A DNA stretch of 64,000 nucleotides from Lentibacillus siamensis (GTDB taxonomy: Bacteria > Bacillota > Bacilli > Bacillales > Amphibacillaceae), in NCBI RefSeq assembly GCF_039522605.1, contig NZ_BAAADS010000018.1:186001-250000 (forward strand). The letters run 5' to 3'. Under the pieces are notes generated by a model. That model ran no database searches and had not been told where the DNA came from. It saw only the letters and a list, made by a program, of their open reading frames with translations. This document shows, piece by piece, positions 16,776-25,552 of this stretch (position 1 is its first letter; the number at the start of each line of letters is the position of its first letter). A program made the position numbers and the translations under genes.

Positions 16776-17255
16776 TCATTTATGGTACGGCTCATTCCTC
16801 ATAATCCGGAACGACCGATAAACCTGTTCCAACAATATCAGCCGCATAACCTGATGCGGAAACGTCAACTTAGAAAACGACAGCGCCAGATCACTCCGCT
16901 TCTGCACCACTTCGCTCAACCCGAGTGACCCGCCAATCACAAACGCAACTTTGCTCTTTCCATACGTAGCCAGCTCATCCATCTTTGCGGCCAGCTTTTC
17001 TGAACTCAGCATCTTCCCATCAATCTCCAACGTAATCACATACGTATCATGTCCGATATTGCCAAGAATCCGCTCTCCTTCCTTTCGCTTCACTTCCTGC
17101 ATTTCCGCTTCACTCATGTTCTCCGGTGCTTTTTCATCGGCAACTTCCGCAATATCAACCTTTGCATAGGCGCCAAGGCGTTTCAGGTACTCTGCAATTC
17201 CCTGTTTCAAGTATTTTTCCTTCAGTTTACCAACTGCAATGATTTTGATGTTCAT
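16776..17255 (-). CDS. rlmH: 23S rRNA pseudouridine-1915 N3-methyltransferase
   Basis: 159 residues, a SPOUT-class methyltransferase acting on helix 69 of the 70S ribosome (yydA in B. subtilis, orfX in staphylococci). It starts MNIKIIAVGKLKEKYLKQGI and carries the SAM-knot motif FVIGGSLGLSE (about 104-114) and the C-terminal LTFPHQVMRLILLEQVYRSF. The 3' end spells EPYHK and a CATAAATGA context, the site used by SCC elements in staphylococci. In relatives it lies close to htrA; here it is about 19 kb away. Confidence 0.97.
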   Translation of the reverse strand: MNIKIIAVGKLKEKYLKQGIAEYLKRLGAYAKVDIAEVADEKAPENMSEAEMQEVKRKEGERILGNIGHDTYVITLEIDGKMLSSEKLAAKMDELATYGKSKVAFVIGGSLGLSEVVQKRSDLALSFSKLTFPHQVMRLILLEQVYRSFRIMRNEPYHK

Positions 17256-17297
17256 TTTCTTTCCGCTCCGTTTCCGTTCATATTTTTCCGGTATGCT

Positions 17298-18050
17298 TCA
17301 TTCAAACAAGTGATGCAGCAACCGCTCCCGGTCTTCAAAAAATTGTTTCATGATGCTGTACTGACTCGTTTCTTCAAGGATGACTTCCTTCATACCGTCC
17401 TCAGTCAGCTGGATAATCTTCGCGTGTTTGTAAGCCATGATAATTGGCGAATGGGTGGAGATGATCAGCTGGGAGCCCGCATTAACAAGGTCATCGATTC
17501 GTGCCAGGAGTGACATTTGTCTGAGCGGGGATAAGGCTGCTTCGGGTTCATCCAATATGTACAGGCCGTTGCCGGTAAAGCGGTGCATGAAGGCAGCAAA
17601 GAAAGCTTCACCGTGGGACTGTTCGTGCAACGATTTTCCGCCAAATCCATCGATGATCTTTGGTCCGCCCGGTTCACTATCCAGTTCTTCAATGTTGGTG
17701 GAAACATTATAAAATGTCTCGGCGCGGAAGAAGAAGCTGTCCCGCGGTTTGTGCACCCCTTTGCCAATCCGCAAATACCGATCGAGATTGGAGTGGGAAT
17801 CATAGCTTGAGAAATTGAAATTACGGGTACCGCCTTCTGGATTAAAACCCATGGCAACCGCAATCCCCTCTAATAAGGTCGACTTGCCCATACCGTTTTC
17901 GCCGACGATATAGGTCACATTTGGATGGCATGTGATGGGCCGGAAATTTTGGATCACCGGTAAATTAAGCGGGAACTGGTTGTAATCAGTAATCCGGTCT
18001 TTTTTTAAGGAAAGCTGTTTGATGAAAGCGATATCTGACGTCAACCTCAT
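17298..18050 (-). CDS. Stand-alone AAA/ABC-type ATPase
   Basis: About 250 residues. Walker A GENGMGKST (near 50), a signature-like SHGEAF (about 145), Walker B LYILDEPEAALS (about 160) and switch THSP (about 195) are all present, as in the AAA_21 family. There are no membrane segments. The ATG at 18050 (MRLTSDI) is preferred; the one at 18074 lies upstream of the GGAGGGG run. No permease, nuclease or effector gene is fused or adjacent. Members of this family occur both alone and in defence systems; here the role is unknown. Confidence 0.75.
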   Translation of the reverse strand: MRLTSDIAFIKQLSLKKDRITDYNQFPLNLPVIQNFRPITCHPNVTYIVGENGMGKSTLLEGIAVAMGFNPEGGTRNFNFSSYDSHSNLDRYLRIGKGVHKPRDSFFFRAETFYNVSTNIEELDSEPGGPKIIDGFGGKSLHEQSHGEAFFAAFMHRFTGNGLYILDEPEAALSPLRQMSLLARIDDLVNAGSQLIISTHSPIIMAYKHAKIIQLTEDGMKEVILEETSQYSIMKQFFEDRERLLHHLFE

Positions 18051-18137
18051 ATCCGGGGGGGCCCCTCCCTGCATGTGTTTTATTGGGTTTATTGTACCAC
18101 ACCAACGGGGGCAAATGGCGAGCTGCTTACTTCGGTG

Positions 18138-18261
18138 GGTTTATCAGCCAATTTCAATGGTTTATCGGTCACTTTCGGGAGTTTATCAGCCGGTTTTAAT
18201 CTTTTATCAGTCACTTTTGGTAGTTTATCAGTCACTTTCACTCTTTTATCAGTATTTCCGG
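18138..18261. repeat. 21-bp tandem direct repeats (6 units), intergenic
   Basis: Six head-to-tail units start at 18138, 18159, 18180, 18201, 18222 and 18243, exactly 21 bp apart. The consensus core is TTTATCAGYCA followed by CTTTY. They occupy the gap between the divergent ATPase and PBP genes. All frames across the array give seven-residue repeats because 21 is a multiple of 3; none has a ribosome binding site or database-like character, so I regard it as non-coding. Confidence 0.85.
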
Positions 18262-18611
18262 AATTCCACCATTTCCACAAGGCGATGTATCCTGTCATCA
18301 CAGGTTATTTTTTGTTACTTTCATTCATATATTTTATATTCGGAACTGTTTCACAATGGATATATCGGGTATTACATATAACAAGCATACTTTTTTTGAG
18401 AGGGGGGGCTGGTCGATTTACCATCCATCGTGAATTCCACTGTTCACGAATTAGCGCGGTGTTAAGGCATGGCGGGCAGGCATATGCAATTTTCGCCTAA
18501 CAATAAAATAATCCAATATAGTAGACATTTTACAACCAAGAAAAGCATCCATTTGTTAACGGGTGCTTTTTTATTTTTACAGATAGTACATGACAGCAAG
18601 GAGGGGGCAAT

Positions 18612-20657
18612 TTGAACAAAAAAAACAAAAGTAAAATGCAGCTGCCTTTCCGGTTAAACATTTTATTTTTCATCGTCTTTTTATTATTTTCCATTTTGAT
18701 TATCCAGTTGGGGGTTGTCCAAATTCTGAATGGGGAGGAATACCAGCAGGAAATCAACGAAACCGATCAGGAATACACCCAGCTCCCTGTACCAAGAGGG
18801 AAAATTTATGACCGGAATCATCAACTGCTTGCAGGAAATGAGTCGGTATACACCATCACATACACGCCGGCAAAAGGGGTTACGGCAGAAGAACGGCTGA
18901 AATTGGCTGAGAAGCTGTCCCATTATATTTCCATGCCGCATGAGGATGGTGACTATGACCTCAGCGAACGAAATAAAAAGGAATACTGGTACTTAAAGCA
19001 CACTGACAAAGCGGAAAAACGGCTGTCCGATAAGGAAAAGGAGAAGATGGATAACGGTGAAGCATACAATACGATTCTGGAGCGGATTAAAAAGAAAGAA
19101 ATGGGTGATTTCACCAAAAAGCAACGAGAAATAATGGCGATCAAAAAACAATTGGACCAGGCCATGACGCTGACACCGCACGTCGTTAAAAATGAACATG
19201 TGACGGCAGAGGAATATTCCAAAATAGCGGAACATCTCGGTTCGCTGCCGGGAATAAATGCCACAGTCGGATGGCGGCGCGTGAAACCATATGATGAAAC
19301 ACTCAGCGGCATTATCGGATCGTTGTCATCCCAAAAGCAGGGTATCCCTCGCGATAAGAAGGAGTATTACACAGCTTTGGGGTACAAACTTAATGACCGG
19401 GTAGGCACAAGCGGACTGGAACAACAGTATGAACGTGTGCTGCGAGGAAGAAAAACAAAGATAGAATACACGACGAACAGTAATGGAGAGGTCATTGACT
19501 CTGAAGTCGCTGTAAAAGGAAAGCGCGGCAAGGATCTGGTGCTGACAATTGATACGAAATTGCAAAAGAAAGTAAATAAAATAATACGGCAGGAATTCGA
19601 TAACGCATTACAATCCAATCCGTATTTAAACCGATTCATGGATGAAGTTTATGCGGTTGTGATGAATCCGCAAACCGGCGGACTGCTTGCAGTGACCGGC
19701 CAGCGTTATGACCAGGAAGAAAATAAATTCCGAAACATTGGTGTAAAAGCGATGTATGCAAGTTTTGAACCGGGGTCATCCGTCAAAGGAGCAACCGTGC
19801 TTTCCGGATATGAATCAGGTGTCATCAACATCGGCACAACTTTCCTTGACAGACCGATTAAAATTGCCGGCACACCGGAAAAGAGCTCCTATGCTGCATT
19901 AGGATCGGTGAACGATCTGGATGCTTTGCGATTATCATCTAACGTCTATATGTTTTACATTGCGATGCGGATGGGCGGCGACTTTCATTACAATCGGAAC
20001 CAATCCCTGAACTATGATCCCGATGCATTCCGGGAAATCCGTAATTATTTCAGCCAATTCGGGTTGGGGGTGCCGACCCAGGTGGACTTCCCAAGTGAAT
20101 CCGATGGTTATGAAGGACCAGATCCAAAAGCAGGTAACTTACTGGACTTTGCGATCGGCCAATATGATACGTACACCACCCTGCAGCTTGCGCAGTATGT
20201 ATCCACCATTGCGAATGACGGGTACCGTGTCAAACCGCACTTTTTGAAGTCCGTCCACACCCCGGTGCCGCACGAGCAGGAACTCGGGCCAGTCGATAAA
20301 AGTGTTGAAACAGAAGTATTGAATAAAATAACGATGGATGAAAAATATATTGAGCGGGTTCAGGAAGGCTTCCGGCAAGTTTATCAGGAAACCGGTGGAA
20401 CAGCTGCAGGAGCCTTTGCAAGTAAGCCATATACTGCCGCCGGTAAAACAGGGACTGCCGAAAATGATATTTACAAAGATGGAGAAAAGGTATTGGATGC
20501 TGAGAACCATATCCTAGTCGGTTATGCTCCAGCTGATGATCCACAGGTTGCCTTTGCCGTTATGGTGCCAAAAATGGGCGTCTCCACCTCTCAGCCGGAA
20601 GTGAGCAAAAATATCGGCGAGCGCATTTTAGATACGTATTTTCAAGTGAATGAATGA
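18612..20657 (+). CDS. Class B penicillin-binding protein (transpeptidase, PBP2/PbpA type)
   Basis: 681 residues; TTG start at 18612 directly after AAGGAGGGGGCAAT. One N-terminal membrane helix (about 14-38) anchors it outside the cell. The dimerisation domain (PRGKIYDRNHQLLAGNE near 62) and a long insertion of charged helix follow. The transpeptidase domain has SSVK with nucleophile Ser389, SSN at 442-444 and KTG at 612-614. It cross-links peptidoglycan, most likely in cell elongation. There is no rodA-type partner beside it. A strong terminator follows. Confidence 0.92.
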   Translation: MNKKNKSKMQLPFRLNILFFIVFLLFSILIIQLGVVQILNGEEYQQEINETDQEYTQLPVPRGKIYDRNHQLLAGNESVYTITYTPAKGVTAEERLKLAEKLSHYISMPHEDGDYDLSERNKKEYWYLKHTDKAEKRLSDKEKEKMDNGEAYNTILERIKKKEMGDFTKKQREIMAIKKQLDQAMTLTPHVVKNEHVTAEEYSKIAEHLGSLPGINATVGWRRVKPYDETLSGIIGSLSSQKQGIPRDKKEYYTALGYKLNDRVGTSGLEQQYERVLRGRKTKIEYTTNSNGEVIDSEVAVKGKRGKDLVLTIDTKLQKKVNKIIRQEFDNALQSNPYLNRFMDEVYAVVMNPQTGGLLAVTGQRYDQEENKFRNIGVKAMYASFEPGSSVKGATVLSGYESGVINIGTTFLDRPIKIAGTPEKSSYAALGSVNDLDALRLSSNVYMFYIAMRMGGDFHYNRNQSLNYDPDAFREIRNYFSQFGLGVPTQVDFPSESDGYEGPDPKAGNLLDFAIGQYDTYTTLQLAQYVSTIANDGYRVKPHFLKSVHTPVPHEQELGPVDKSVETEVLNKITMDEKYIERVQEGFRQVYQETGGTAAGAFASKPYTAAGKTGTAENDIYKDGEKVLDAENHILVGYAPADDPQVAFAVMVPKMGVSTSQPEVSKNIGERILDTYFQVNE

Positions 20658-20709
20658 GGGCTGCCGCTCCTTGATCGGTCAACCGAGCAAGGCGCCCGCC
20701 CTCTTTTTT
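20657..20709 (+). terminator. Terminator after the PBP gene
   Basis: GAGGGC...GCCCTC arms with a further CCTTG/CAAGG pair inside, followed by six Ts. Confidence 0.85.
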
Positions 20710-20785
20710 AATTATCAAACAGTTGAACGAGCGCTCAGTCTACGCTAAAATGTAAACGGTTTAAAAAATAGAGAGGTGACATCAC

Positions 20786-22168
20786 ATGAGCGAGCAACAA
20801 TTATCAAGAGGTCTGAAAAACAGGCATGTTCAGCTGATCGCGATTGGAGGAGCGATTGGAACAGGGCTGTTTCTTGGAGCCGGAAAATCTATTCATCTAG
20901 CAGGACCTTCTATTTTATTCGCGTACATGATTACAGGTATTTTTGCTTTTTTCATTATGCGTTCACTTGGGGAGTTGCTATTAACCAACTTGAAGTATAA
21001 TTCGTTTGTTGACATTGTAAAAGATTATTTGGGCAATTTGCCCGCGTTTATCACAGGGTGGACATACTGGTTCTGCTGGATTACCATCGCAATGGCTGAC
21101 TTAACGGCAGTCGGTGTCTATGTTCAGTATTGGATCCCGAGCGTGCCGCAATGGATTCCGGGGTTAATTGCGCTGATTATTTTACTGGTTATGAACCTTG
21201 CAACGGTAAAACTGTTTGGCGAAATGGAATTTTGGTTCGCATTGATCAAGATTATTGCCATTCTGGGATTGATTGCAGTTGGCGTTTATATGATTATCAG
21301 CGGCTTTTCCACCAGTTCAGGTCCATCCAGCTTTTCGAATTTATGGAGCCACGGAGGAATGTTTCCAAATGGCATAACTGGCTTTGTCCTGGCATTCCAA
21401 ATGGTCGTGTTCGCTTTTGCTGGCGTGGAATTGGTAGGGCTTACAGCGAGTGAAACATCAAACCCGGAAAAAGTGCTGCCGAAAGCGATTAATAACATCC
21501 CGCTTCGAATTTTAATTTTCTACATCGGGGCACTGGCTGTGATTATGAGTATTTATCCGTGGAATGCCGTGGAACCTGCAGAAAGCCCTTTTGTTCAAGT
21601 GTTTGTAACGGTTGGAGTCGCTGCAGCTGCCGGTATTATTAACTTTGTTGTGCTGACATCCGCAGCATCTGCATGCAACAGTGCCGTTTTCAGTACAAGC
21701 CGGATGCTGTATTCGCTGTCCGAAGAAAAAAATGCACCTGAACAATTGTCCAAACTGAATAAGCGAAATGTACCATCCAATTCATTGTTCCTCTCAACGG
21801 TCGTCATTTTTATTGCAGTTGTGCTGAATTATGTGATGCCAGACGGTGTATTTACACTCGTCTCAAGTATCGCGACAACATGCTTCATTTGGATTTGGGG
21901 CATTTTGGTTATCTGCCATCTGAAATACCGGAAAACAAGACCGGAACTGGCAAAGAAAAGCAAGTTTAAAATGCCATTGTATCCGCTGTCAAATTACCTG
22001 ACACTTGCTTTTCTGGCATTTATCCTTGTTGTGCTTGCACTGGCAGAAGATACACGTGTAGCCTTGTTCATTACCCCTGTCTGGTTTATAGCTTTGGTTG
22101 TCATTTATAAAATGCAAAAATCAAAAGAAGCCGGGGAAGAACAGGAAACGGTACATGCAACACACTGA
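20786..22168 (+). CDS. Amino acid permease, APC superfamily (AAT family)
   Basis: 460 residues with about 12 hydrophobic helices. The family signature IGGAIGTGLFLGAGKSI is in helix 1 and FAFAGVELVGLTASETSNP (after helix 6) marks the AAT group. Its closest-looking relatives are D-serine/D-alanine/glycine permeases (CycA, AapA), but substrate cannot be fixed by eye. ATG at 20786 follows GAGAGGTGA. A monocistronic unit, with terminators before and after. Confidence 0.88.
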   Translation: MSEQQLSRGLKNRHVQLIAIGGAIGTGLFLGAGKSIHLAGPSILFAYMITGIFAFFIMRSLGELLLTNLKYNSFVDIVKDYLGNLPAFITGWTYWFCWITIAMADLTAVGVYVQYWIPSVPQWIPGLIALIILLVMNLATVKLFGEMEFWFALIKIIAILGLIAVGVYMIISGFSTSSGPSSFSNLWSHGGMFPNGITGFVLAFQMVVFAFAGVELVGLTASETSNPEKVLPKAINNIPLRILIFYIGALAVIMSIYPWNAVEPAESPFVQVFVTVGVAAAAGIINFVVLTSAASACNSAVFSTSRMLYSLSEEKNAPEQLSKLNKRNVPSNSLFLSTVVIFIAVVLNYVMPDGVFTLVSSIATTCFIWIWGILVICHLKYRKTRPELAKKSKFKMPLYPLSNYLTLAFLAFILVVLALAEDTRVALFITPVWFIALVVIYKMQKSKEAGEEQETVHATH

Positions 22169-22179
22169 CTGACGGCTAT

Positions 22180-22219
22180 ATAAATGGTGTGCCATAAATG
22201 GTGGCATGCCATTTTTTTA
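22180..22219 (+). terminator. Terminator after the permease gene
   Basis: AAATGGTGTGCCA and TGGCATGCCATTT form an imperfect stem with a T run of seven. Confidence 0.75.
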
Positions 22220-22321
22220 AGTTGGTGCCTGAAAATGAATTCAGGTAATCCTATCCGGGAGACCCACTGAATATGATAAAATAAAGACTGGAAGAGCATG
22301 ATTAGGGAGGTTGCGGCAAAT

Positions 22322-23497
22322 ATGGCAGCAAATGAAGGAAACAGGTCAAATAAAGGCTTGTGGGGATGGATCATTGCAATCGGTTTATTCCTTCTGGCAA
22401 AAATGAAATGGGTGTTTGCCCTGTTTAAAATCGGCAAGTTTGCGACGCTTGCTTCGATGTTCGTTTCATTGGGCGGGTACGCCTTAATATTTGGCTGGAA
22501 ATTCGCTTTCGCCATCGTATACCTTATTTTTGTCCACGAAATGGGACATCTCGTCGCAGCAAAAATGAAGAAAATCCCGACCAGCCCTGCCATTTTCATT
22601 CCATTTATGGGAGCGGCAATCGGAATTGATCCGAAAAAAATAAAAGATGCCGAAACAGAATTTTTTGTAGCATATGGCGGTCCATTGGCTGGGTTAATTT
22701 CCATTCTTCCAGCAATCGGATTGTACCTGGTTACACAAGATCCATACTGGGGACTGATTATACAGCTTGGCGGCCTGATCAATCTGTTTAACCTTTTTCC
22801 GGTCTCTCCGCTTGACGGAGGCCGTATTGTTACCGTTCTGTCAACGAAAATATGGTTAATCGGACTGCTGGCAATGATTCCAATTATTTTCCTGTCACCG
22901 GACCCGATTATTATTTTGATTTTCATCTTTGGTATTTTCACCTGGTGGGACCGGTTCAAAGACAATGCACGCGTGGAAACGATGAAACATGAGGAAAGTG
23001 TTTTGACAGGGGTGAATAACGGGTTGAAACACATCGTGGCATCCAATCCGTATCAATCCAACCCGGAAATGCCGGGATCTGGAGATATCGTCTCCCTGAA
23101 AAATAAAATCAGCTATCGATTAAATGAAATTAATAAGCACCTTTCAGCAGATTCGGGATCCGCTCTCCCCGTCATTCAGGAAAAAAAGCGAAATTCCCTT
23201 AAAAAGCTCAGCAGGGAAAAAGAAATATTATCTATCATGCTGAACAAATTAAAGAACTATGAACTGTCATTTTACGAATATACACCAGTCAGCACGGACC
23301 TGCAGGAAGTCATCAGCGAAAACGAAGCGAAATTAACAACGATCCGGGAAGAAATAAACCGGGCAAAGACCTATTACAAAACATCCGCCGGCACAAAAAT
23401 CCGTGCATTAATTCTCTATCTCGGCCTTGCCGTTATATTGGCACTGCTTCTTATGTATGGTATGGGGATATTGGAGTCAAGTCAGCTTTTGAGGTAG
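22322..23497 (+). CDS. Site-2 protease family metalloprotease (M50) with extra C-terminal domain
   Basis: About 391 residues from the ATG at 22322 (GGGAGG 11 bp before); an earlier ATG at 22298 has a weak site. The zinc motif HEMGH (after four hydrophobic stretches) and the distal NLFPVSPLDGGRI motif give a complete M50 active site. After the membrane core comes a soluble, mostly helical segment of about 120 residues (NKISYRLNEINKHLS, then SREKEILSIMLNKLKNYE) that is probably coiled coil, and one last membrane helix. That tail is not part of the usual M50 core. No PDZ domain is seen. Substrate unknown. Confidence 0.85.
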   Translation: MAANEGNRSNKGLWGWIIAIGLFLLAKMKWVFALFKIGKFATLASMFVSLGGYALIFGWKFAFAIVYLIFVHEMGHLVAAKMKKIPTSPAIFIPFMGAAIGIDPKKIKDAETEFFVAYGGPLAGLISILPAIGLYLVTQDPYWGLIIQLGGLINLFNLFPVSPLDGGRIVTVLSTKIWLIGLLAMIPIIFLSPDPIIILIFIFGIFTWWDRFKDNARVETMKHEESVLTGVNNGLKHIVASNPYQSNPEMPGSGDIVSLKNKISYRLNEINKHLSADSGSALPVIQEKKRNSLKKLSREKEILSIMLNKLKNYELSFYEYTPVSTDLQEVISENEAKLTTIREEINRAKTYYKTSAGTKIRALILYLGLAVILALLLMYGMGILESSQLLR

Positions 23498-23620
23498 GGG
23501 GTTGAAATTTATTGGGTGGGCATGTTTTTGCCTGCCCCTAACTTGTTTAGTTGAGTTCTGCAGCTTCCATGTCGTGGTGCAATGAGACAGTCCGTACAAT
23601 AAACAGTTGGAAGGATTGTA

Positions 23621-23770
23621 ATGGGAAAAAAGATCTTTGAAGGAAGATATACGACAGAAAATAATCAGGATATAGTTGTGTTCCCGATTGGCATGCGAAT
23701 TAACAAGTGGCTTGCCGTCCGAAAATGGCTGCCGGTATTTACCGCTCAAAATAATGTTTCATGCAAATAG
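23621..23770 (+). pseudogene. DUF4188-family N-terminal fragment
   Basis: 49 codons beginning MGKKIFEGRYTTEN and ending at RKWLPVFTAQNNVSCK before a TAG. This is the standard N-terminus of DUF4188 proteins (GRY..., PIGMRINKW, RKWLP), cut where the family continues for another 110 residues. AAGGATT precedes the ATG at a usable distance. It ends almost exactly where the C-terminal fragments at 3318 and 7886 begin. Presumed non-functional. Confidence 0.7.
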
Positions 23771-23775
23771 TTGTA

Positions 23776-24315
23776 TTAAAACTTTATGTCATCCAATTTA
23801 ATTGCCATTACGTGTAATTCATTATGTAATTTTACTTTTGAGAAATTTTGTCTTTCAAAAAAACCGACTGATTCCTTCAATGCCTCTAATATAATGAAAT
23901 TAAATCCAACGTACTCGGATATATATATACATGTATCAAGCGCAAATAATAATAACAAGGCACCTAAACCCTTGTTTCTGTATTTCATATCTATTCCTAA
24001 ATAGTGTAGCCGAATAGCCGGGAAATGCTGGCTTTTCATTGCAGTAGAGACATCTCTCCAGCCTTCACTCATTCGTTTAGAATTAACAAGGTTTACATAA
24101 TCCGTAAATAATGTATAAAACCCTATTAACCTATTATTATAATAATATAATATTGTTCTACACGCATTACATTCTTCCAATCGTAAAGCGTCCCTTTTTA
24201 AAAAATCCTCGACATTTGGTTGGTCGGAACAATCAAAAAGGCCAACATCCTTCATCGAATCTTTGGATAAGGGTGCTGACCTAATGCTGGCAATATCTAT
24301 GTTGTTTTTGGTCAC
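23776..24315 (-). CDS. GNAT-family acetyltransferase, probable TacT-type toxin
   Basis: 179 residues from a GTG at 24315 that overlaps the preceding gene's stop. The acetyl-CoA binding motif is seen at MKYRNKGLGALLLLFALDTC (about 110-130), and a C-terminal LEALKESVGFFERQNF matches the GNAT fold. Toxins of this class acetylate charged tRNA and block translation. The small gene upstream is the antitoxin by context. Unlike the GNAT remnant at 5795 this copy is intact. Confidence 0.78.
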   Translation of the reverse strand: MTKNNIDIASIRSAPLSKDSMKDVGLFDCSDQPNVEDFLKRDALRLEECNACRTILYYYNNRLIGFYTLFTDYVNLVNSKRMSEGWRDVSTAMKSQHFPAIRLHYLGIDMKYRNKGLGALLLLFALDTCIYISEYVGFNFIILEALKESVGFFERQNFSKVKLHNELHVMAIKLDDIKF

Positions 24316-24488
24316 TTTTCATTCATCCTTTTTTTAATTGCTCTTACTTCCATGATTTTTTTCCTCATTTCAACCATGTCAGGATGATTTGCAGTACTTT
24401 TGTCGTTAGCCCATTTTATAAAAGCTTCCTCTTCTTTACGACTGTTAAATTTAATGTCCATAGGTTTAACGTCTGCTACCTTTGGCAT
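24312..24488 (-). CDS. Antitoxin of the GNAT module
   Basis: 58 residues starting MPKVADVKPMDIKF at 24488, behind AGAGGAG; the longer frame to 24527 lacks a site. Highly charged and helical, with 4-bp overlap to the acetyltransferase. I do not recognise the DNA-binding family; the role as antitoxin rests on gene order and size. Confidence 0.65.
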   Translation of the reverse strand: MPKVADVKPMDIKFNSRKEEEAFIKWANDKSTANHPDMVEMRKKIMEVRAIKKRMNEK

Positions 24489-24790
24489 TTTTATTCTTCT
24501 CCTCTCGTAGCATCTGCTCACCTCCATTAGGAGCCTATGCTATAGTGTAACTAAATTATACTTGTCTATACCTTTTTTTTCAACTTTTCACACTTTCTTA
24601 TTTTCTTTATCAAATCAAGTATAGACGTGTATTTAAACTTTCTCGTTTTATTGAGTGACCTCCCAGTGTCAGAGTATCCTTAATTAATTTCTCAATCAAA
24701 TTGACACTTTTTACTTAGCTATAACGGTTATAGTAATGAAAAGAGAAGGACTAGTTGTTTTCCATTAGAAATAGGAAGCATGATCCGTCC

Positions 24791-25543
24791 CTATGTTTCT
24801 CCTATAATTTTATTTGTTATCTCCTTTTCCTCCTCAAGAAGATCCCGCCATTCATAATAGTCTGAAGGATCATCCATTTCATCAATGTCTATTCCCTCAA
24901 AGGCTTTTTCAATGTAAGGCGTTTTGTATTTCTTTTTGAATTGCACTAGTTCTTCATATACTTCACTCAAACGTTCTTCGGGTGTTTGCCGTAATCGTTT
25001 CTTCTCTTGATAAAGATATTGCATCTTAATGCAGTACACTGGGTCTTTCCAAAGATCAACTGCATGTTTTGGAATCTTATTATGAGAAGACGTATCTATA
25101 TGTTCGAACCCCTGTTTCATATATTTGTTCAGCGTCACGTTAGACACACCTAGAAATTCTGCTGCTTGTTTTGGTTTGATTAAGTAGTCCTCTCGATATT
25201 CGAAATCAATATCTTTTCCACTAATTTGATAATACCAGTCCTCTAAATCCAACTTTAGCTTTCCAAACTCCAAATCAGTGGTTGGTATACTAAACAACAT
25301 CAGTCGTTTTAACCATTCCAACAATGCTAGACGGTTCTTATCCGATAAAATGTACCGCTCATTGAAATGAAGGTAGGTCGTATCAAAGTTAATTTCTTTT
25401 AGGCGATCTTTGAAGGTTCCTAACATGGTGACGATAATTTGGCTAAGAACGTAACTTGTCTCTTTTTCAATCTTTGGTTTACTTTGTAACTTAAAGGCCT
25501 TTTCAATGTCTTTTTCTGTTTCCTCAAATATCGTTGCAGTCAT
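24791..25543 (-). CDS. Helix-turn-helix protein of the antitoxin/excisionase type, orphan
   Basis: About 250 residues. Start ATG at 25543 or GTG at 25552, each with a GGAGG or GAAGG site about 8 bp upstream. A helical N-terminal part (residues 10-120) precedes an HTH at about 125-150 (LIKPKQAAEFLGVSNVTLNK) and an acidic C-terminus. The layout matches the other HTH antitoxins in the window (4295-4972, 5244-5693). No toxin gene follows; the next 240 bp hold only the upstream region of the GNAT module. An AT-rich inverted repeat (ATTAATGAT...ATTAATCATT, about 25604-25648) lies upstream. Confidence 0.65.
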   Translation of the reverse strand: MTATIFEETEKDIEKAFKLQSKPKIEKETSYVLSQIIVTMLGTFKDRLKEINFDTTYLHFNERYILSDKNRLALLEWLKRLMLFSIPTTDLEFGKLKLDLEDWYYQISGKDIDFEYREDYLIKPKQAAEFLGVSNVTLNKYMKQGFEHIDTSSHNKIPKHAVDLWKDPVYCIKMQYLYQEKKRLRQTPEERLSEVYEELVQFKKKYKTPYIEKAFEGIDIDEMDDPSDYYEWRDLLEEEKEITNKIIGET

Positions 25544-25552
25544 TATTTTCAC

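Noticed and set aside
22105..23046. 313-codon minus-strand frame
   Set aside because: Lies antisense to the site-2 protease, whose motifs are complete; it is a shadow frame.
23499..23620. Riboswitch or terminator between the site-2 protease and the DUF4188 fragment
   Set aside because: Short GGTGGGCATG/CCTGCCCC complementarity only; no stable stem with a T run.
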